Below are positions 53,885 through 64,000 of a DNA stretch of 64,000 bases, piece by piece (positions within the stretch are counted from its first letter, which is position 1; each line of letters begins with the position of its first letter). The DNA lies in assembly GCF_964340395.1 (NCBI RefSeq), contig NC_135561.1, forward strand, positions 2,986,001 to 3,050,000. Direction: 5' to 3'. This DNA comes from Glandiceps talaboti. Its lineage: Eukaryota > Hemichordata > Enteropneusta > Spengelidae. A model generated the notes under the pieces. The model saw nothing but the letters and a program-made list of their open reading frames with translations, ran no database searches and was not told where the DNA came from. Both the position numbers and the translations under genes were made by a program.

Positions 53885-54270
53885 TTACGTATACCTTTAC
53901 TGTTTTCCTTAACATTTGTTTTCTTATCGGTTAGGCTACAGACGATGTCGAAGCTGAACGCTACAACACAAGGCGTAATTCAAGACGCAAAGTCTATGAA
54001 ACGGGACATACTGCTAGATGTGAAGAAAACAACACAGGAAACAACTCAAACAAGGAATACTTTCATCTATTGGAACAGAGAAATTGTCCGTTGGTATCAT
54101 CAACAAATACTGGAAGTTGCTACATAACACAAAAAACATCAAATACAATGAGATACGTCATGACATCCCAAATAGATAAATACAGTCGAATTCTTTTCCT
54201 TGCAGTTTTTGTGATTTTCAATGCAATTTATTGGCCAGCATACACAGTTATGATGTACACGCATGTATAG
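45190..54270 (+). CDS. Gene B: GABA-A/glycine-receptor-like Cys-loop channel subunit
   Basis: Predicted pentameric ligand-gated channel subunit, paralogue of gene A. Joined exons: 45190-45287, 45554-45618, 46131-46348, 48479-48561, 49119-49250, 51186-51418, 53343-53480, 53935-54270. They read through in frame for 433 residues to TAG. It has SVSETDM, IWLPDTFF, a C-x13-C Cys-loop, SYAYTADDI, M1, M2, M3, an Asn-rich M3-M4 loop and M4 (RILFLAVFVIFNAIYW). Differences from gene A: M2 begins SPTRASLAITT, with Thr where the family has Ala in PAR and Ala at 4' where it has Gly. Loop C is GNVSVVKI, without the aromatic Tyr of GABA-A beta subunits. The exon encoding the signal peptide must end two bases into a codon and was not identified. 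Anion selectivity is likely but less certain than for gene A. Confidence 0.93.
45346..45507. repeat. TGTC / TG microsatellite filling gene B intron
   Basis: Most of the 266-base intron between exons 45190-45287 and 45554-45618 is TGTC- and TG-type repeat, ending about 45 bases before the acceptor. Confidence 0.95.
45554..45618 (+). CDS. Gene B exon: N-terminal beta-strands ending SVSETDM
   Basis: Acceptor TTTTTAG, donor GTAAGA. Two bases complete Asn, then 21 codons: [21 protein letters not shown] in two overlapping strands. One codon shorter than the equivalents in A and C. Confidence 0.93.
45780..46096. repeat. GTATT pentamer array in gene B intron
   Basis: Degenerate TATAT/TTATG units at the left become regular GTATT from about 45955. 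The array ends about 35 bases before the acceptor of exon 46131. Same pentamer as 31948-32155 on the opposite strand. Confidence 0.95.
46131..46348 (+). CDS. Gene B exon: loops D and A
   Basis: Acceptor TTCCATAG, donor GTAAGT; 72 codons plus two bases. It shows SVMLYFQQEW (loop D strand), KHNLTKPLTL with an N-L-T sequon, and MIWLPDTFF (loop A). The acceptor sits about 35 bases after the end of a long GTATT pentamer array. Confidence 0.95.
46790..47075. mobile_element. Foldback element with near-perfect 54-bp arms
   Basis: Arms 46814-46867 and 46983-47036 are inverted copies with a single mismatch, around a 115-base centre. Outside them the segment CACTCG(C/T)CTG(T/G)TGCAATATCC occurs in the same orientation on both sides. 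No open frame. Lies in the gene B intron before the Cys-loop exon. Confidence 0.85.
47419..47740 (+). mobile_element. tRNA-derived SINE with AAAC tail
   Basis: A tRNA-like head with GTGGAGTAGTGGTTAGG (A-box-like) and GGTTCGAATCC (a perfect-looking B box at 47464-47474), a body of about 200 bases, then about 14 AAAC units that continue into AC and AT microsatellite. Lies in a gene B intron in the same orientation as the gene. The acceptor stem is not intact enough to call a functional tRNA. Confidence 0.7.
47679..47787. repeat. AAAC / AC / AT microsatellite (SINE tail)
   Basis: AAAC units, then CA, then TA, directly continuing the SINE 3' end. Confidence 0.97.
48138..48174. repeat. AATATAC heptamer array
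   Basis: About five seven-base units in the gene B intron before the Cys-loop exon. Confidence 0.9.
48479..48561 (+). CDS. Gene B exon: Cys-loop
   Basis: Acceptor TTAACAG, donor GTAAGT, 83 bp. It encodes [21 protein letters not shown] (13 residues between the cysteines), then QTRVSS. The Ser at the position of the family's loop B Glu is shared with gene A. Confidence 0.96.
49119..49250 (+). CDS. Gene B exon: loop B to start of loop C
   Basis: Acceptor ATTCCAG, donor GTAAGG, 132 bp. YAYTADDILVKWS is the loop B region, followed by VMLPQYHLTAQQ and YEQLVTG. Same length and phase as gene A 14029-14160. Confidence 0.95.
49391..50759. mobile_element. Non-autonomous PIF/Harbinger-like DNA element
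   Basis: Inverted termini GGGACCGGTCAGTTTCT (49394-49410) and its exact complement at the right (50740-50756), flanked on both sides by TAA (49391-49393 and 50757-50759). A 3-bp TWA duplication is the hallmark of PIF/Harbinger elements. Subterminal G-rich/C-rich tracts and GGTGGATT also mirror each other. The 1.36 kb interior has no transposase frame but carries three diverged tandem units. It sits in the gene B intron between the loop B and M1-M2 exons. Confidence 0.75.
49925..50530. repeat. Three diverged tandem units inside the TIR element
   Basis: Each of about 190-200 bases contains GTCTGA(A/G)...AGCCTA(A/C)AA(A/G)TTGG, then CTCCAGA(A/T), a C-rich run, and ACTGTCA or ACTATCA followed by G(C/T)TATTA(A/C)ACTT. 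Units start near 49930, 50155 and 50385. Confidence 0.7.
50877..50983. repeat. Hairpin-forming inverted repeat in gene B intron
   Basis: Arms 50877-50927 and 50935-50983 with a 7-base loop. Shared core CGGAGTTTCTAGAA with AAGGTTT and TGACAATT at the ends. About 200 bases before the M1-M2 exon. Confidence 0.85.
51186..51418 (+). CDS. Gene B exon: loop C, M1 and pore-lining M2
   Basis: Acceptor ATCCGCAG, donor GTATGT, 233 bp. It encodes GNVSVVKISF, M1 (GFYLLQVYMPSGALVIIAW), M2 (SPTRASLAITTMLALVTQS) and the linker [13 protein letters not shown] replaces the usual PAR before M2, and Ala replaces Gly at 4'. Confidence 0.97.
52934..53098. repeat. TGAC / AGAC / TTAC compound microsatellite
   Basis: Three tetranucleotide types in sequence in the intron before gene B's M3 exon. 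Confidence 0.96.
53343..53480 (+). CDS. Gene B exon: M3 and start of cytoplasmic loop
   Basis: An AG acceptor ends at 53342 (weak polypyrimidine tract: CTTTCAACTTTAAG). [20 protein letters not shown] is M3. The donor is GTAAGT at 53481, chosen over an earlier GTAATA because it gives 46 codons in phase 0, exactly as in gene A. Confidence 0.92.
53646..53883. repeat. TATG / AGAT / TGAT compound microsatellite
   Basis: Fills much of gene B's last intron and stops about 50 bases before the acceptor of the last exon. Confidence 0.97.
53935..54270 (+). CDS. Gene B last exon: cytoplasmic loop, M4 and stop
   Basis: Acceptor TCGGTTAG; 111 codons and TAG at 54268-54270. The loop is hydrophilic with several Asn and basic clusters, then M4 SRILFLAVFVIFNAIYW and a very short tail MMYTHV. 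Apart from M4, the loop shows little similarity to gene A, as is usual for M3-M4 loops. Confidence 0.92.
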   Translation, partial: ATDDVEAERYNTRRNSRRKVYETGHTARCEENNTGNNSNKEYFHLLEQRNCPLVSSTNTGSCYITQKTSNTMRYVMTSQIDKYSRILFLAVFVIFNAIYWPAYTVMMYTHV

Positions 54271-54824
54271 CCAGCTACATGGCTTATATGTTACTGTTTA
54301 AATCATGTAAAATCTTACAATTGTAAAGATCCGTATCTTGCCTATCATTTCATCATATGTCGGCTTCTTTATAATTTTACCTCCCGTAAGGGGAGGTATT
54401 GAAAAGGCGATGTCTCTGTGAAAGAGTTTAGTTTATGAATTTTGATTATCTACAGTTCATTAACGTTCATTCCCAAAAGGAAGGGGTTTTAGGAATTACA
54501 TTTCGTAGGATTGCATATATAATGTATATTCTACACTAGTCTAGATTGGGGTCCCTAATCCCTTGGTGGTCCCTTCTTTTTAGAATATACATGTAAACCC
54601 CAAGCATGAGAACTGAGAGCGCCATATCTTGAGTCTTGAGTGACTGAGTCATGAGTTATAATTAGTAGATCCTAAATTATATGTAATTAGTGAGGTAGAG
54701 TGAGGCGGGAAAGCCTGAATAAGAAAACACTTACTTTCCATGAATAGTTTTTATCACAGAGCAGCGCATGTTCAGAATTTTACCTAAGCATTTTACAATT
54801 TATGTTTAGTGTTTTATATCACGA

Positions 54825-55045
54825 TTTTATATTGTATTGTGTTGTATTGTTCTACACCTGACAGTGTATGTACATTTTGTATTGTATTGTATTGTATTGT
54901 GTTGTATTGTATTGTATTGTTCTACACCTGTATGTGCATTTCATATTGTATTGTGTGGTATTGTTCTACACCTGACAGTGTATGTACATTTTATATTGTA
55001 TTGTGTTGTGTTGTATTGCATTGTTCTGCACCTGAATGTACATTT
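54825..55045. repeat. Minisatellite built on GTATT pentamers
   Basis: A unit of TGTTCTACACCTGACAGTG, GTACATTTTGT and several GTATT pentamers recurs about four times (near 54847, 54917, 54961 and 55020), with size varying by pentamer number. Downstream of gene B. Confidence 0.85.
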
Positions 55046-55715
55046 TGTCATAGGTATTTTTTATGTCCATACCAAGACACAATCCTAGTCATATTGGTCA
55101 TTCTAATTTTATCTAATGTAACATTGTGATAGGCGTCAGCCCGGGTTAGAAGGCAATTAAGCCTGAATCACGATTCTGTAAAAATGTATAGGAGTCGGTA
55201 GCATACAAGCTGGTAATCAGAAGTGTATGGGTTAGGAATCATGAGTAACTAGGTTTGGAGACAATGGAATCCGAGTTACGAGTCGAAGAATCCGAGTTAG
55301 GAGTCGTATAATCCGAGTTAGGGGTCAATCGAACTCGAGCTAGCAGTCAGGGGAATTTGAGTGAGAGTTCGGGTTGGAGTCAATGACATCTGAATCAGGA
55401 GCTGCATGTTGCTGCATCGTAGACAGTGGGGAGGAACTGTATCTATTTGCATAAGAAATGTACCCATTGTAATTCAGATTTGTAATATTCTTAATTCGAA
55501 AAATGCGTAAAATTAATGTGTTGCTTGGAAATGAACAGCTATAAGTGTTGATTTACTCTTACATATCTTATTAATAATTTAATGATATCAATATATGAGC
55601 ATTTATACAATTTTAAAAATAATTTGTTAAATGAAGAATTTCGCCCATTTCAACAATTTACTATCCATTCTTATGCACATTTGTAATACTGTAACAATAT
55701 TCTCGAACTCACAAT

Positions 55716-55741
55716 GTACATACATACATACATACATACAT

Positions 55742-55772
<31 letters not shown>

Positions 55773-55917
55773 TACATACATACATACATACATACATACA
55801 TACATACATACATACATACATACATAGACACAAACACACTAGTATATACGCACATTCATTCACACGCACGCACAGGCACACACGCACGCACACACCCACA
55901 CACACACACACACACAG
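55716..55917. repeat. ATAC / CA microsatellite
   Basis: ATAC units in two blocks separated and followed by CA-type units. Confidence 0.97.
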
Positions 55918-56029
55918 CCCATCCATATAATTATATGAATTATATTTGCAAATAACCGTAGAAAAAACATCGAGTTGAAGTAAAGTAGAGTTATATTGTG
56001 TTTTCAGTAAACCCGCTTGTGTCTCTGTA

Positions 56030-56110
56030 TGATCTTTAGTGTTTACTTGTACTATAGGCCAGAGGCCACATTACTGAATAAAATATCATATCATATCATA
56101 TCATATGTAT
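56030..56110 (+). mobile_element. Retroposon 3' end with ATATC tail
   Basis: ATAGGCCAGAGGCCACATTAC and TGAATAAAA are followed directly by four or five ATATC units. This is the usual form of a LINE/SINE 3' end with a short-repeat tail; the body upstream is not recognisable. Confidence 0.45.
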
Positions 56111-57199
56111 TATATATATGTAATAAGAAAATAGGAAATCCGACATATTTATCAACAACCGTGTAAAAGTTCAAAGGTCATAAATATGACCAATGTTTTC
56201 AATAATATACCATGATATTGTAAGATTGTCAGTCAGACCATTGTGTATCACCATGTGTGCCCATTGTAGTAGTTATTGTAAGTTGTTACATTGTCAGTTT
56301 TTTTCAAATTGTGTCTTTCGTCATTAGATTTGGTTGCTTACTTGATTTAGAATGTGATCATCAATATTCAAATAAAAGGCGCAAAACAGCGGAAATTTTG
56401 CCTGGTAGTATTAGTGTTCTTTACCCTTTGTGCATGCAGGTTTATCAGTTTGTATTTATGTATTGAAGTTAAATCTACTAATGACAAATAATGTACCAAC
56501 AGTAATAATGAGGGTTTAACTGGAAAGTTATCATAACAAACTCAAGGTATAAGACGGAATAATAAAGAACTTGATTATATTCGATCAAGGAATTCTGAAA
56601 TTCCCATATTATAAAGTCAAACTTATATGGAAGTACGTACAGGAAAGTTGATATCAGCACAGTGTGATAGAGGCTTTTGTTTGAGTATCACAAACAACCA
56701 AAAGTTGCATTTTTCCGACAGATTGTATGTACCCTAGAATTCTGTTAGTTTACACCATGAATAATTCAAGCGACATACCCATATAATGACCTGTAGATAG
56801 ACGCATAGGTATGCTGGTACTTTTGAATACAGGTATATACTCGTATCAATAACAGAACTGCATTACTCAAACTCTAAGAACGGTAACTGGAAATAAACTG
56901 TCACACAAATGTTATACGGTTCTAAATCAAAAACGTATGTGTGCGTTTGCTGAATGTCGCTTGAACACTACATACACAGTCAAATTATGAAATTCTCAAT
57001 TACATGCAACACTCATCACCTAAATTTAGATGTGATACCAGCTTATAACGTACACTCTACGATCTCTCTTCTAACCGTAACAACAAATTGGCTAAGGGCA
57101 ATTATTGCAAAGTATTCGACGTTGTACGACCTTATTCTGGATCAAAGCATCCTGAAACAAACTATACGCACAGAGTCAATAAACGGGAAATGTCAAAAT

Positions 57200-57890
57200 G
57201 AAACACTGTACTGGTGGTGCTCCCAAAGGTTCATGGATACCTACTTGGCTAGCATCTATGTATCCGCTCCATAAACGACATCACAGATTTAGAATCGAAG
57301 CATTTGGGCAGAAGTTTGGTGCATCAAAAGTGCAAAGTTATGAACACATACACACACTGCTTGGCACGACACTGGATGAAGTCAAAGGAGTTACGTTCTT
57401 GGTCATCGTCGTTCAATACAATCTTTATAAAAAAAAATGGGAGCAGCAAACACTTCATGCAGCCACAAAATTCACACAGACTTTAATGAAAGATACCTAT
57501 ATCATTGTTCTAAAACTATCAAAGAAAAACTGTACAAAACTCTAGTCCAACCACATCTCAAATACGCTTTAGCATCTTGGAATCCACTAAACAAAAAACA
57601 ATATTGAAACCCTAAAAAAGTTCAACACAGAGATTTCACACGGGTTATAAGCTCTAATCAAGTGCTACACATACGTTAAAAAGATTTTAGTGGGACACTC
57701 TGGAAGTTAAAACACATCACAATGTTTTGTAATTCTCCACAAAATGCTGTATAACAAATATAGGCATAAATCCAGACAATTACCTAAAGTCAGCACAACT
57801 AGAAGAACTCACAGCAGACAATTTGAAAATATTCAGCACACATCAACCCCTTTCATCCAATTCCTCTTCCCAGACGTCTTGATATTATGA
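57200..57890 (+). pseudogene. Decayed LINE reverse-transcriptase 3' region
   Basis: At 57515-57604 the frame KEKLYKTLVQPHLKYA then SWNPLNKK matches the conserved C-terminal part of non-LTR reverse transcriptases (typical form: LYKTLVRPHLEYAS-x-W-P). Further on, in other frames, are DTLEVK, LHKMLYNK and INPDNYLKSAQ, the usual following block of Jockey/CR1-type elements. At least three frameshifts and a TGA at 57605 show it is dead. The start of the relic is uncertain. Confidence 0.75.
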
Positions 57891-59161
57891 TCTACCACAA
57901 ACAATTAATAATCGAAATAACACCATACGATACATTTAAAACCATAAAAGGTAAGCCATCCTTGAATCCCATATACTTGTTCACTACCCCAACATGTTAC
58001 AGTCCTTACTGGACTGTTCTTGGATGTGAAGGCCACAAGGTACAATAATCAGTTTTATCAATTCGTCGCCAGCGAGGAGAGGTGTGACAAGAGATCTACT
58101 TGTAGTACAGCCTGTGTTGTTGGTCATGTTTGACGAGTAAAATGAAGCATGCTGTGTTGCTGGTCATATATGTTATGCACATGCAAATAGATGAGGTATA
58201 ATTTCATCAGTTTCTCCCGTAAACCTTGAGAATGCTTGACACTGTGTTTGTTGTGGAAAAGATTGACATTGTTTGTGGAAAAGAAGTATTCCTTTTGAAC
58301 CAAGCAAGAAGGATCCCATCTAGTTCTGGTATCTTCATTTCTCTACGTCTGTATGTATTTTCATACTTGGCTGTGCCCCAATCTACCAGCTGAGTACTGA
58401 GTGTTCACAACGAATGTAAACTGCTTATGTTTGGTTATCATTGTTCATATCATTGTTCTGAATACGACGTCGTGCTCTTTTGGTCTCCTTATTGATGTTC
58501 TGTCGTCGTGATATTTCCTGATAAACCACTTCTTCATTCTTGCCATATCTTAGGTTGATGTGTTGAACTTGCAAAGAGAAACATGAATGCCAAACAGCAC
58601 AAAGTCCTAAACAAGAAGTCAACATCTCACAATCTTCTAAACAGGACAGTGGGGATCCTTATTAGGTTTTCCCACATGTCGTGCAAAGGGAAAACCTCTG
58701 CTCCGTGTCGTATTTCTCACTGTGATATGACAGGGTTTACATGCCAAAAACAAACTGTTTAACACAAGGATTGCAATTCGTGATCCATGGCTCATGCTAG
58801 TAGGTACATCCCCGTGTTAATATTTATAGATACATTCTTGAATACATACACACATTGTCTGTTTCATACTCTAAAATAATGTAAATGTCGGTTTGAAGGA
58901 AAATATCGTTCGAATTGATCCCTGGCTAGCACTTCTAGTCACTATTGCTAACTACGATTTGAAGAACAGTAATTATCCAATCACAGGTTCACGACAAAAT
59001 GTCATTCAAACTAGCTTTTCCACGCCTTATTTCGCTAACATGAATATTCATATCACCCTAAAGCGCCCTCAACATTTAACGTGATCAAATACTATGATTT
59101 CAATCATTTACACCGTCATCTCTAGAATCAATATAATCGAAATATTTGTTCAATAAATTAA

Positions 59162-59296
<135 letters not shown>

Positions 59297-59681
59297 AATC
59301 GAGAACCCGCAACCGTATCATGTTCTTCTTAAAATAGTGCATCATTGAATCTCCGTTGATACCATTTGTCCCTCACTGAACTCCATCCTTAATATCAGAA
59401 CTATTAAATCCAACCCATTTCAATTCATGTTGTAAACATACAGAAGACTAAAGAATACAACTCGATCTCCTATTTTGTACCAACGTTCGTCTCATCACCA
59501 CATGTTTAATTTATACCTTCACTTTTAAATTAAACAGCCTCGCTTATGATAATGTTTTATTATATTAGGTCACGACTGCAGGGGAAACAAAAAACATAAT
59601 TAGTCCTAATGTGGGTAGAATTAATTTACTTGAGATGAAGTCATATTCGGGTCCATTAGACATAACGCTCAGATAGAGAAG

Positions 59682-63067
<3,386 letters not shown>

Positions 63068-63546
63068 GTAAGTTTAACATTTGTCATAATATTTACATTT
63101 TACAGAGAATGGCCTTTCAGTATACGTATTTGTTATATTAGTTGGAAACTTTAACGTTACCCGGATTGCTAAAATGACACTGTCTTAAGTTATATATTTT
63201 AGTAATTTTTTGTTACTTTGATATAGAAATAAAAGCTCAATTTGATTCAAAATTTAAACATTTGTTCCAATTATGCAATGAAAATAACTTCCAGATCACT
63301 ATGTTTTGAATATTAATATTTTACATATGGTCTGCTGTATGTGGAGTTCAACAATATTGAAAATACAAATAATTACCTGTATATACATATACAACATTTC
63401 GTCTAGTCATACTTGAATGCAATGAATGTCTCTGGAATATCATATATTATTCATCGAGATTAGTTTATTGGTAGTGCCGCACTTGTACGCAAATACACAG
63501 AGATATAAATAGATACACATATATACAGATACGTACATACATAGAT

Positions 63547-63890
<344 letters not shown>

Positions 63891-64000
63891 TGTAAATTTG
63901 TGGGTACTTTCCATTAATCAAATTCATAGATACATGATGATAGAAATATCGGACGAGTCTTGTTCGGTGTTTATTACTAAATGTCAAAATTATGATTGAT

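Overview
This is animal nuclear DNA: AT-rich, intron-rich and crowded with microsatellites. Small exons are bounded by GT/AG splice sites, and there are no bacterial operon features. tRNA-derived SINEs, a decayed LINE, foldback elements and a PIF/Harbinger-like element point to an invertebrate genome, perhaps lophotrochozoan or early-branching deuterostome. The sequence alone does not settle the species.

The only genes I recognise with confidence are three paralogous Cys-loop (pentameric) ligand-gated ion channel subunits of the GABA-A/glycine-receptor type, in tandem on the + strand. Gene A (3079-19381) has seven exons and lacks its 5' end, which probably lies before the window. Gene B (45190-54270) has eight exons and is complete except for an unassigned signal-peptide exon. 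Gene C (59682-63067) has the signal-peptide exon and the next two exons, then runs off the right edge. Exon boundaries and phases agree wherever the genes can be compared, and several homologous exons have the same length (83, 132, 233 and 138 bp in both A and B). The cluster therefore arose by whole-gene tandem duplication. A and B carry the Cys-loop with 13 residues between the cysteines, the WxPD motif, an anion-channel-like M2 and four membrane segments. Both lack the loop B glutamate expected of GABA and glycine receptors, so the ligand is unlikely to be inferred correctly from family name alone. Gene B also has PTR instead of PAR at the selectivity filter and lacks the loop C tyrosine.

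Layout: 1-3078, upstream or 5' intron of gene A, no recognised exon. 3079-19381, gene A, including a 7.4 kb intron. 19382-45189, a 25.8 kb interval with no recognised gene; it holds long ATGT, AGAC/CGGA, GTA/GTG, GA and CT microsatellites, a SINE, a retroposon tail, an inverted pair of dispersed repeats and a palindromic repeat embedded in TA tracts. 45190-54270, gene B; its introns hold a SINE with an AAAC tail, a 54-bp foldback, a 1.36 kb TIR element with TAA target duplications and another foldback. 54271-59681, spacer with a pentamer-associated minisatellite, a retroposon tail and a LINE reverse-transcriptase relic. 59682-64000, 5' part of gene C with microsatellite-filled introns.

Most long open frames here (MYVC, IHTY, SVCL, IYIY, VVVV and TTTT repeats) are read-through of microsatellites and are not annotated as proteins.
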